A stretch of 7,658 nt of DNA from an uncultured Bacilli bacterium (lineage in GTDB: Bacteria > Bacillota_I > Bacilli_A > RF39 > UBA660). Made by a program: the position numbers and the translations under genes. Positions within the stretch are counted from its first letter, which is position 1. Every line of letters begins with the position of its first letter. The notes under the pieces were generated by a model. It saw only the letters and a program-made list of their open reading frames with translations. It did not search any database and was not told the origin of the DNA. The stretch covers positions 1 to 7,658 of the forward strand of contig CANRIE010000032.1 of the NCBI GenBank assembly GCA_947630585.1, written 5' to 3'. Positions 1 through 6,621 of this stretch are shown piece after piece.

Positions 1-1593
1 AACTTTCGCATAACTTGCTAAAGAAGTAATAAGTCCAATGTTTTGTCCTTCAGGTGATTCAATCGGACAAATTCTTCCGTAGTGACTAGCATTAACATCA
101 CGAACTTCAACACCAGCTCTATCTCTTGATAATCCACCAGGTCCTAAAGCTGATAAACGTCTCTTATTAGTAAGTTCAGCAAGTGGGTTAGTTTGATCCA
201 TGAATTGAGATAATTGGCTACTTCCAAAGAACTCTTTCATAGCTGCTGTAACTGGTCTTATATTAATTAAAGTTTTAGGGGTTACTTCCTCCATCTCTTG
301 AGTTGTCATTCTCTCACGAATAACTCTTTCCATTCTTGCAACACCAATTCTAAATTGATTTTGTAAAAGTTCTCCAACTTGTCTAATTCGTCTGTTTCCT
401 AAATGGTCAATTTCATCATAATTTCCAACACCATGTAATAAATTTAAGTAATAAGAAACTGATGCATAAACATCTGAGATTGTTAAACGTTTAACATCTA
501 TACTTTGGTCATTTCCAATTACTATTAATTTATTTTTCTTATTGTTTGGATCATATATTTTAATAGTTTGAACCTTATTATAGGTATCTAAATCATCATT
601 AATTTTAACTTCAACTAAATTATAACCATTATTAAATAATCCTTTTAATTCTTCTAGGATATCTTTATTAATAACTGTATCTTTAGGAATTTTAACCACT
701 CCATCAACAACTACATCTTCAGCTAAAGTTTGATTTAAGAGTCTATCACATATATTTAATTTTCGATTAAATTTATATCTTCCAACTCTTGCTAAATCAT
801 ATCTAAATTCATCAAAGAATCTAGTAATTAATTGGTTTTTAGAACTATCTAAAGTTGCTGGCTCACCTGGTCTTAATTTTTCATAAATTTCAAGTAAAGC
901 TTCATCAGTATTTCTAGTTCCATCTTTAGCAATTGTATTTTCTAAATATTCATCTTTCCCAAATACCTTATATATATCTTCATCACTTGATAGTCCGAAT
1001 GCTCTTAAAAGCGTTGTTAACGTAACTTTTCTTGTTCTATCAATTCTTACATAAACAACATCCCTGGCATCAGTTTCAAACTCTAACCAAGTACCACGAG
1101 TTGGTATGATTTGAGACGTAATTACTTCTCTTCCATTTTTATCAGTTTCTGTGTTAAAATAAACACTTGGACTTCTTACTAATTGACTAACAATAACCCG
1201 TTCAGCCCCATTAATAATGAATGTTCCACTATCCGTCATTATAGGCATATCACCTAAAAAGATTTCTTGCTCTTTAACCTCTCCAGTTTCATGATTAAAA
1301 AGCCTTACTTGCACTTTTAAAGGTGCAGAGAAAGTTGTCTCTCTATCCTTACTTTCTTTAATCGAAAACCTAGGTTCTTCAAAATGATATTCCCCAAATT
1401 CTAATGAATAAGTACCTGAAAAATTTTCAACTGGAAATAAATCATCAAACACTTCTTGAATACCAGTATTGATGAACCAATCATAACTCTTCTTTTGAAT
1501 CTCAAGTAAATCCTTTAATTCAAACGTATTTTTAATCCTTGAAAAGGATCTTCTTTGACGATAATCGCCACAATCAATAAGCTTATAAGCCAT
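1..1593 (-). CDS. rpoB: RNA polymerase beta subunit, N-terminal 531 residues (runs off the left edge)
   Basis: This is the beta subunit of DNA-dependent RNA polymerase, which forms much of the catalytic cleft and the rifampicin pocket. The minus strand reads without a stop from the ATG at 1591-1593 to base 1, giving 531 codons; the full protein should be about 1,150-1,250 residues, so the 3' half is outside the window. Recognisable blocks are GAERVIVSQLVRSP at 129-142, the fork and rifampicin region FFGSSQLSQFMDQTNPLAEL at 455-474, RRLSALGPGGLSRDRAG following it, and HYGRICPIESPEGQNIGLI near the end. The start is set by a GGGGTGA SD (1601-1607) with a 7-nt spacer. Numbering is E. coli minus 50. 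The residue matching E. coli H526 is Asn476, an exchange linked to rifampicin insensitivity, and E. coli P567 is replaced by Gln517. The gene follows a ybxB-like gene as in B. subtilis, and has its own promoter upstream. Confidence 0.98.
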   Translation of the reverse strand, partial: MAYKLIDCGDYRQRRSFSRIKNTFELKDLLEIQKKSYDWFINTGIQEVFDDLFPVENFSGTYSLEFGEYHFEEPRFSIKESKDRETTFSAPLKVQVRLFNHETGEVKEQEIFLGDMPIMTDSGTFIINGAERVIVSQLVRSPSVYFNTETDKNGREVITSQIIPTRGTWLEFETDARDVVYVRIDRTRKVTLTTLLRAFGLSSDEDIYKVFGKDEYLENTIAKDGTRNTDEALLEIYEKLRPGEPATLDSSKNQLITRFFDEFRYDLARVGRYKFNRKLNICDRLLNQTLAEDVVVDGVVKIPKDTVINKDILEELKGLFNNGYNLVEVKINDDLDTYNKVQTIKIYDPNNKKNKLIVIGNDQSIDVKRLTISDVYASVSYYLNLLHGVGNYDEIDHLGNRRIRQVGELLQNQFRIGVARMERVIRERMTTQEMEEVTPKTLINIRPVTAAMKEFFGSSQLSQFMDQTNPLAELTNKRRLSALGPGGLSRDRAGVEVRDVNASHYGRICPIESPEGQNIGLITSLASYAKV

Positions 1594-1657
1594 TTTGTTT
1601 TCACCCCTATACACTATTTTTTCTTTAACATATTAACAATTTATAATACGCCGCCAA

Positions 1658-1692
1658 TTTATATTAATAACATACTTTCAATCAATAGTCAA
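1658..1692 (-). promoter_or_regulatory. rpoB promoter (two overlapping sigma-A-type options)
   Basis: In the 131-bp gap between the methyltransferase gene and rpoB, the minus strand shows TTGACT (1687-1692), a 17-bp spacer and TATTAA (1664-1669). The -10 is preceded by TATGT, an extended -10 (TGn) element. An overlapping alternative is TTGATT (1680-1685), a 16-bp spacer and TATAAA (1658-1663). The short GC island GGCGGCG (1649-1655) lies directly downstream, in or next to the discriminator. The leader would be roughly 60 nt. Promoter calls in DNA this AT-rich are uncertain, but the extended -10 and correct spacing support this one. Confidence 0.6.
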
Positions 1693-1724
1693 CTATATTT
1701 CATAATTTTTTTAACTTTTTTTAC

Positions 1725-2306
1725 TTAAGTCTTTAAAGCCAGGATATAAAACCCTTTACTTTTTTCTAAAACTTTAATTTCATATATATCTTTAAAATCT
1801 TTAATAAATGATTTAGCACCTTGTTCTTTTCTTATAACTAAATATAAATAACTATTCTTCTTTAAATGATTTTTACAATTTTTTATTAAGGAATAAAGTT
1901 TTTCTTTTCCAACTCTAATTGGAGGATTACTGATAATAAAATCATAAATTTTATCATTTTCTATTCCATCTCCAACTATCGGATTAACATCGACTCCATT
2001 TTCTTTAGCATTAATACAAGACAGATGAATTGCTCTTTTATTTACATCAATCATATCCATTTTAACATTTTTTAATTTACTTAAAATTATCCCAATTGCA
2101 CCATATCCAGTCCCTAAATCTAAACCTAATCCTTTAATATCTAAATTTAAAACTGTATTAATAAGTAACCATGTTCCATAATCAATTTCACCCTTAGAAA
2201 ACACCCCATTATCAGTTTTAAATTTAAATTCAACATCCTTAACCTTAACTTTAAACTCTTTAATCTCACTTTTTAAATCACTAGAATTTGTAAAATAATG
2301 ATCCAT
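1725..2306 (-). CDS. ybxB: Class I SAM-dependent methyltransferase, YbxB/RsmC-like (probable 16S rRNA guanine-N2 methyltransferase)
   Basis: This 193-residue protein carries the hallmarks of the small methyltransferase domain of the RsmC family. The SAM-binding glycine loop is DLGTGYGAIG at 63-72, the acidic residue after strand 2 is Asp87 (MIDVNKRA), and the catalytic NPP motif with the family's following residues is NPPIRVGK at 127-134. RsmC-type enzymes methylate the exocyclic amine of a guanine in 16S rRNA (G1207 in E. coli); the same target here is inferred. The length matches B. subtilis YbxB (about 200 aa), which also lies directly before rpoB, so gene order supports the assignment. 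There is no signal peptide or membrane segment, so it should be cytosolic. The ATG is preceded by AAGGTGA, which pairs with the 5' part of the anti-SD, so the short spacer is acceptable. A long hairpin lies 17 nt upstream of the start and may control expression. The usual upstream gene rplL is absent. Confidence 0.88.
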   Translation of the reverse strand: MDHYFTNSSDLKSEIKEFKVKVKDVEFKFKTDNGVFSKGEIDYGTWLLINTVLNLDIKGLGLDLGTGYGAIGIILSKLKNVKMDMIDVNKRAIHLSCINAKENGVDVNPIVGDGIENDKIYDFIISNPPIRVGKEKLYSLIKNCKNHLKKNSYLYLVIRKEQGAKSFIKDFKDIYEIKVLEKSKGFYILALKT

Positions 2307-2323
2307 ATCTCACCTTAAAACGT

Positions 2324-2368
2324 AAAAAGGAGTAACTACTTTAAAATTAAATATAGCCACTCCTTTCT
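2324..2368 (-). terminator. Long hairpin upstream of the ybxB-like gene: intrinsic terminator or leader attenuator
   Basis: On minus-strand RNA the arm at 2354-2368 (AGAAAGGAGUGGCUA) pairs with the arm at 2324-2338 (UAGUUACUCCUUUUU). This gives 15 continuous pairs counting G-U wobbles, around a 15-nt AU-rich loop. Two central pairs are G-U; on the plus strand the same positions would be A-C mismatches, so the structure fits minus-strand RNA only. The 3' arm ends in five Us, but these are inside the stem and are followed by ACG, so it is not a textbook terminator. It lies between the unknown operon and the ybxB-like gene and directly after a promoter-like sequence, so it could end the upstream transcript or act in the leader. 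Confidence 0.55.
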
Positions 2369-2377
2369 TATTTCTGT

Positions 2378-2406
2378 ATTTTACAATAAATTTACTTAAA
2401 ATGCAA
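2378..2406 (-). promoter_or_regulatory. Candidate promoter for the ybxB-like gene and rpoB
   Basis: The minus strand has TAAAAT (2378-2383, 5 of 6 to the -10 consensus), a 17-bp spacer and TTGCAT (2401-2406, only TTG of the -35 consensus). Transcription would begin near 2371, so the hairpin at 2324-2368 would form the first part of the leader. The gap between the hairpin and the gene start is too short for another promoter, so expression comes from here or from read-through. The -35 match is weak. Confidence 0.35.
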
Positions 2407-2432
2407 GCAATTTTTGTATTTTTTGTATTTTT

Positions 2433-2735
2433 TTAGATAAAATCAATCAATTCAACACTATCTGGGTCATAATTAAGTGATTTTACAACTGATTCTAATT
2501 CATATTCATCAAAAGATAATTCAATTTCTTCTTTCGTCTTATAAAATAACCCTACTTGATACATAAATATTTCTTTAATTGTCCTTTTTTCAATTCCAAT
2601 ATTTAATAAATATTCAACTATTTCTAAAACATTACTTTGATTAGCATTTAAATTAGTTAAAACATTCTCATAATTATTATCAATTATTTCTTTGATTTCT
2701 AAATCTGTAAATCCTTTTTCTTTAAGAAAATCCAT
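2433..2735 (-). CDS. Uncharacterised 100-aa helical-repeat protein, third gene of the unknown operon
   Basis: I do not recognise a named family. The sequence is acidic, all-helical in pattern, and lacks a signal peptide or membrane segment. It contains two diverged tandem units about 39 residues apart: FLKEKGFTDLEIKEII at 3-18 and YLLNIGIEKRTIKEIF at 42-57, which share L, G and the IKEI core at matching positions. A third half unit (VVKSLNYDPDSVELI) starts at 83. This spacing and hydrophobic pattern recall helical-hairpin solenoids such as mTERF-type repeats, and resemble residues 498-643 of the protein encoded just upstream. The ATG follows the upstream stop by 1 nt, and its strong SD (AAGGAGGTAA) is formed by the last codons of that gene, so translation is probably coupled. 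It probably acts with the 827-aa protein; function unknown. Confidence 0.85.
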   Translation of the reverse strand: MDFLKEKGFTDLEIKEIIDNNYENVLTNLNANQSNVLEIVEYLLNIGIEKRTIKEIFMYQVGLFYKTKEEIELSFDEYELESVVKSLNYDPDSVELIDFI

Positions 2736-2736
2736 C

Positions 2737-5220
2737 TTAATTACCTCCTTCTAACAATGTTGTAATTTCTCTTTCAAGATTTAAATATTCATCTCTTTTA
2801 ATTACACTATCATATGTAAGTGCAATAAGCATAGCTTCCTTAAGTGGAATATTTTTAGTAACAAAGTAATTATATAATCTAATTGTTTTTAATCTTGAAA
2901 AGATTAAATCATTAATTCGATATCTTAAATCATCAATTTTATATTTACTATCAAGTTTTAATATATTTTCAGAAATTGTCATATCAAAATCTTTCTTATG
3001 ACTTAATTCTTCATTAAATTTATCAAGTTCGCTTTGATTAGTAAACGTATATTCATTATCAAAATATAAATTTTTATAATCAAGTGGTAACTCTAAAACA
3101 TCAACTCTTGGATTAGTAATCTCTCCTGATAAAATACCAGGTTTTCCATATATCTTTTGTCCTTTTTCAGTCTGATATCTTAATTTCATTAAAGCTGTCT
3201 TTGATATATTATTTAATTTATAAGGATTCTTAGTTATATAAGAAATTCCATCAAATTCTTCTTCATGTCCAAGTAAACCTGTTTTTTCTTTTCCTTTTGC
3301 TTCAAGATAATAATCTAAGTTTTTTAGAACTCTTTTATTTGCAAGTAAATATTTAACATTATCATCATTCAATTCAATTTTATAATCTTTAATTAAATTA
3401 TAATTATTTTCTAAACTTGTATTTTCAATAATTAATAATTCTCTATAATTATCAAATAAATTAATTAAATTGATATTATGTTCTTTATAAAAATTAATAT
3501 TCTTTAGAAAATCATCAATAATTTTTTCATTTGTAAGTAAAGTTGGCATTGTTTTGATTATAATATCATAAACATCTTTATCTTTAACTTTTAAATTATC
3601 ATTTATAGCATTAATTAATAATTTTAATTCACTACTAGATACAATTAAAATTTGCCCTAAAATATTAGGATTTATTTTTAATTTATCAAGTAAATTGTTT
3701 TCTTTTAAAATATTTAAAACTTCTACTACATTAGTATCATTCATTAAATTAATACCATTGATAGCATCGGCATCTATTCCTTCTTTACCAAGAATATCCC
3801 GAACTTTTGTTTGATTAGCAGATTCTAAATTTACTGAGTTATTATCTGGAATATTAACACTAGTAACATTTGAACCATTGTTATCACTTTCCATTTCTTT
3901 TAATTTAGCATCAATTTTCTCAATGATATCTTCAAGTTCTGCAGTACTAGTTCCTGTTTGAATATTATTACCAATATTTTCATCTTTTGGAGTTTCAATA
4001 CTAGGTGCTGGTATCTCAATAGGTGCTAATTCTTCTTTAGGTGTTTCAAAATTTGGCATTTCTACTTTAGTTTCTGGAATACTTTCAAAAGTTTTAGGAA
4101 CATCTACCTTAGGTTCTTCGAACTTAATTTCTTCAAACTTAGGAATATCTACTTTAGGTGGCTCAAACTTGATTTCTTCAACTTTTGGTAATTCTACTTT
4201 AGGTGCTTCAACCTTAATTTCTTCAACCTTAGGAGTTTCTACCTTAGAAGTTTCAAATTTTATTTCTTCAACCTTAGGCATTTCTACTTTAGGCATTTCA
4301 AATTTTACCTCTTCAAAGTTAACTTTTTCATCTTTAGGTAATTCTTCTTCTTTTTCTTCATAAACTCCAAATGGAAAATCATCTTCTTTAATACTAGGCA
4401 TTATTTTAGTTTTATCTAATTCTTCTTTATTATCTTCTTTTATTTCAATCTTATCATCTTTAACTTCTTCAATTTCTTTGTCTTCTTCTTTATCTTGATT
4501 TGTTATTTCATCATAGATATTGATTGGTTCATAATGAAATTCAGGAACGTCAATTTCTTTTAATCCATACTCTTCTTCAGGTACCTCTTCAGGAGTTGGA
4601 GCTTGATTACTAGCATAAATATTAGCATTATATCTTAATAAATATTCAAATATTAAAACTTTTTCTTCAAGAGAAATACTTGCAAAATCAAGAGCCTCAA
4701 TAATATCATCAACTTCAACTACATATAATCCTTCTTCTAATTTAGATACTATAGTTTGATATTTTTTAAGATCACTATTTAAAACTTGCATTTCCGTTTC
4801 AGGTAATCTTTTCTTACTTTCATTTAAATTTGCAATTACATCTTCTAAAGAAGCTTTTTTATTAATCATTTCTTCAATGAATGTTTGAATTGCATTAGTT
4901 TGAACATCCGTAAGCTCCAAACTTATTCCTTGTCTTATACCTTGAATTATATACATAATTCCTTGATAATTACAAGTCTTATCTTGAAATACCTCTGCAA
5001 CACTAGGGTCTAACATTAATAAAACTTTTTCAAATTCATCTCTGCTTAAACTATCAAATGCTAAAACATTATTAGCACCAAATAACTCAATTTTCTCTTC
5101 AATATAGTTTAAATCATTATTATTTCTATCAAGTTCACTATTTAAATAATTTAAATTATCAATATTCCTATTAATTGAATCAATTTTAATTTTTAATATT
5201 TTATATAATTTATCTTGCAT
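2737..5220 (-). CDS. Uncharacterised 827-aa modular protein: coiled-coil/shared module, Pro-Glu-Lys repeats, helical repeats
   Basis: No named family recognised. Residues 1-45 have the heptad-like, Asn/Leu-rich look of a coiled coil. Residues about 147-206 align with residues 130-188 of the preceding gene product (common VDD motif, then E-L, I/L-Y and R-N positions). Residues 207-300 are strongly acidic and probably disordered. Residues 301-375 are five tandem 15-residue repeats of the type KVEEIKFExPKVExP. A Pro-rich linker follows, then a short helix (427-445) and an Asn/Ser linker. Residues 498-643 form repeated helical units of roughly 33-40 residues. The C-terminal 180 residues are helical and unassigned. 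There is no signal peptide, membrane segment or recognisable catalytic motif, so a cytosolic scaffold or adaptor role is the best inference. The ATG overlaps the preceding gene by 11 nt and has a GGAGG SD (5227-5231), indicating translational coupling. Confidence 0.9.
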   Translation of the reverse strand: MQDKLYKILKIKIDSINRNIDNLNYLNSELDRNNNDLNYIEEKIELFGANNVLAFDSLSRDEFEKVLLMLDPSVAEVFQDKTCNYQGIMYIIQGIRQGISLELTDVQTNAIQTFIEEMINKKASLEDVIANLNESKKRLPETEMQVLNSDLKKYQTIVSKLEEGLYVVEVDDIIEALDFASISLEEKVLIFEYLLRYNANIYASNQAPTPEEVPEEEYGLKEIDVPEFHYEPINIYDEITNQDKEEDKEIEEVKDDKIEIKEDNKEELDKTKIMPSIKEDDFPFGVYEEKEEELPKDEKVNFEEVKFEMPKVEMPKVEEIKFETSKVETPKVEEIKVEAPKVELPKVEEIKFEPPKVDIPKFEEIKFEEPKVDVPKTFESIPETKVEMPNFETPKEELAPIEIPAPSIETPKDENIGNNIQTGTSTAELEDIIEKIDAKLKEMESDNNGSNVTSVNIPDNNSVNLESANQTKVRDILGKEGIDADAINGINLMNDTNVVEVLNILKENNLLDKLKINPNILGQILIVSSSELKLLINAINDNLKVKDKDVYDIIIKTMPTLLTNEKIIDDFLKNINFYKEHNINLINLFDNYRELLIIENTSLENNYNLIKDYKIELNDDNVKYLLANKRVLKNLDYYLEAKGKEKTGLLGHEEEFDGISYITKNPYKLNNISKTALMKLRYQTEKGQKIYGKPGILSGEITNPRVDVLELPLDYKNLYFDNEYTFTNQSELDKFNEELSHKKDFDMTISENILKLDSKYKIDDLRYRINDLIFSRLKTIRLYNYFVTKNIPLKEAMLIALTYDSVIKRDEYLNLEREITTLLEGGN
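4096..4320 (-). repeat. Five tandem 45-bp coding repeats (15-residue Pro/Glu/Lys unit)
   Basis: Residues 301-375 of the 827-aa protein break exactly into five 15-residue units: NFEEVKFEMPKVEMP, KVEEIKFETSKVETP, KVEEIKVEAPKVELP, KVEEIKFEPPKVDIP and KFEEIKFEEPKVDVP. Each holds an EE-[IV]-K-[FV]-E core and a P-K-V-[ED]-x-P tail. At the DNA level the period is 45 bp without indels, though codons have diverged. Copy number is likely to vary between strains by recombination or slippage. The open frame on the plus strand across this stretch is only the mirror of the repeat. Confidence 0.85.
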
Positions 5221-6511
5221 TTTTATCCTCCATTTTTATATCTAAAGTATTTAAATCAATTGTCATTACTAAATCATCAATTGTTAAATCTTTTAATAAT
5301 AAATTCCTTTCTTCATTATTTATATTTATCATATCTTTTTCTCTTAATACTTCACCTATAATATCTCTATTTTTATAAAGATAGGTTTTTAAATTAGTCT
5401 TTTTATCAATAACTCCAAGTATTAATACTAAACCAGTTTCTAAATAGGTATAAACTGTTTTTACAACAAATTCTTCTTTTATATATAAATAAGTTCCATT
5501 ATAGCAGTAATCTGGTATTTTATATTCATTATCTTTTTCAATATCAAGTAAGTTTTTCAAAATCGGTCCTTGATAAATTGGATTACAATTTTCAATATAT
5601 TCTCTTACTAATGATTTATCTTTATTCATTACAAACGTTAATTTCTTATCTAATTTAAAACTTAATTCTTGTTTTTTAAATTCATCAAGATAATCAATTA
5701 AAGTTTTATATTCTTTATAATATTTAGTAATTTCATCATATTCAAATGTTTCAAATAATCTTGAAATCTTATTTAATAAATATTTCTTTTTCTTTTCAAT
5801 AAATTCTTGATTAATTATATTATCTTTAATTATATCTTCTTCTTCTAAATTATCCTGGTAATTCTTATCTATTAAATAACTATTTTCTTCTAATAATGAT
5901 TTAACTTCTGTAAAATTAATATCATTTACAAACATATCTTCATTATCATTATTTATACTATAGTTTTTAATATTACAACGATTAATATATAAAAGTATAT
6001 CTAATCTACTATTTAAATCTAAATTAAATTTACTAAGAAATTCTAAAAAATCATCAACATCTTTAATAAAGATATTATCTGTATTTAAAATTAAATAGTA
6101 TTTATTATATAATTCTTGATTTAGCAAATTATCACTTTTAATCTTATATTCATCTTTTATTTTTAACCATAATTCATTTAAATAATTGATTAAAAATTCC
6201 ATAAACCTAAGAGCTTCTTGATACTGTGGTAATTCTTTCATAACATTATCTTGATTCTCTAACAAATATTTGGTTGTTTTATATTTAGTAATTATTGGAT
6301 CACTATCTTCATTATATAGTCTAAGACATCTAATAATGAATTCTTGATCATAGTAATCTAATATTTCTAAATACGAAATTTTTCCCAGTTCAACTAACTC
6401 ATTCATGGTTTTTAAAACTTCATTCAAGGCTTTCAGTTCAACTCGATTTTCTCCAATATTTGTTATTTTAGGTTCTATACTTGCTAATAATTTGGCCAAA
6501 CTATTATTCAC
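5210..6511 (-). CDS. Uncharacterised 433-aa helical protein, first gene of the unknown operon
   Basis: No named family recognised. The protein is mostly helical and rich in Asn, Lys, Glu and Tyr, with no signal peptide. One hydrophobic stretch near 357-369 (LETGLVLILGVID) looks like a buried strand rather than a membrane segment. Residues 130-188, with DVDDFLEFL at 151-159 and INRCN at 176-180, align with the N-terminal module of the next gene product, so the two genes are likely partial paralogues. The region after 235 (IEKKKKYLLNKISRLFETF) begins a second helical part, and the end (about 335-425) has more strand character. The start is GTG: an in-frame TAG lies four codons upstream and no ATG occurs before codon 36. 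An SD-like GTGGTG (6516-6521) sits 4 nt before it, and AAGGG lies further out. A strong promoter lies about 30 nt upstream. Function unknown. Confidence 0.85.
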   Translation of the reverse strand: MNNSLAKLLASIEPKITNIGENRVELKALNEVLKTMNELVELGKISYLEILDYYDQEFIIRCLRLYNEDSDPIITKYKTTKYLLENQDNVMKELPQYQEALRFMEFLINYLNELWLKIKDEYKIKSDNLLNQELYNKYYLILNTDNIFIKDVDDFLEFLSKFNLDLNSRLDILLYINRCNIKNYSINNDNEDMFVNDINFTEVKSLLEENSYLIDKNYQDNLEEEDIIKDNIINQEFIEKKKKYLLNKISRLFETFEYDEITKYYKEYKTLIDYLDEFKKQELSFKLDKKLTFVMNKDKSLVREYIENCNPIYQGPILKNLLDIEKDNEYKIPDYCYNGTYLYIKEEFVVKTVYTYLETGLVLILGVIDKKTNLKTYLYKNRDIIGEVLREKDMININNEERNLLLKDLTIDDLVMTIDLNTLDIKMEDKNAR

Positions 6512-6540
6512 TAGACACCACTATCCCTTATTCTATAACT

Positions 6541-6569
6541 ATGATACCATAAAGTTTTTTTTTTGACAA
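6541..6569 (-). promoter_or_regulatory. Promoter of the three-gene operon, with a poly-A tract in its spacer
   Basis: The minus strand reads TTGTCA (6564-6569), a 17-bp spacer and TATCAT (6541-6546), with TGG directly before the -10, so an extended -10 element is present. Transcription should begin near 6534, leaving a leader of about 23 nt. The spacer begins with a run of A; with the last base of the -35 this makes 10 consecutive As (6555-6564). Change in the length of this run would alter the -35/-10 spacing. Confidence 0.7.
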
Positions 6570-6621
6570 TATTTTATTAAATCTTTTTTATATTTTTTAA
6601 AATAATAATGTCAAGAACTAT

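Noticed and set aside
2401..2432. Repeated TGTATTTTTT motifs and the small TGCTTGCA palindrome after the 100-aa gene, as a terminator
   Set aside because: The palindrome allows only a tiny stem with a 2-nt loop, and the T runs are on the wrong strand for the minus-strand transcript.
4169..4363. A 64-codon open frame on the plus strand, Ser/Thr-rich with STLG-type repeats
   Set aside because: It is the antisense image of the 15-residue coding repeats. It has no SD and lies wholly inside a long minus-strand gene.
6563..6594. A perfect plus-strand TTGACA with TATATT downstream, as a possible cwlJ promoter
   Set aside because: The spacing is 20 bp and the site is about 150 nt from the gene. The -35 overlaps the better minus-strand promoter and is probably its mirror.
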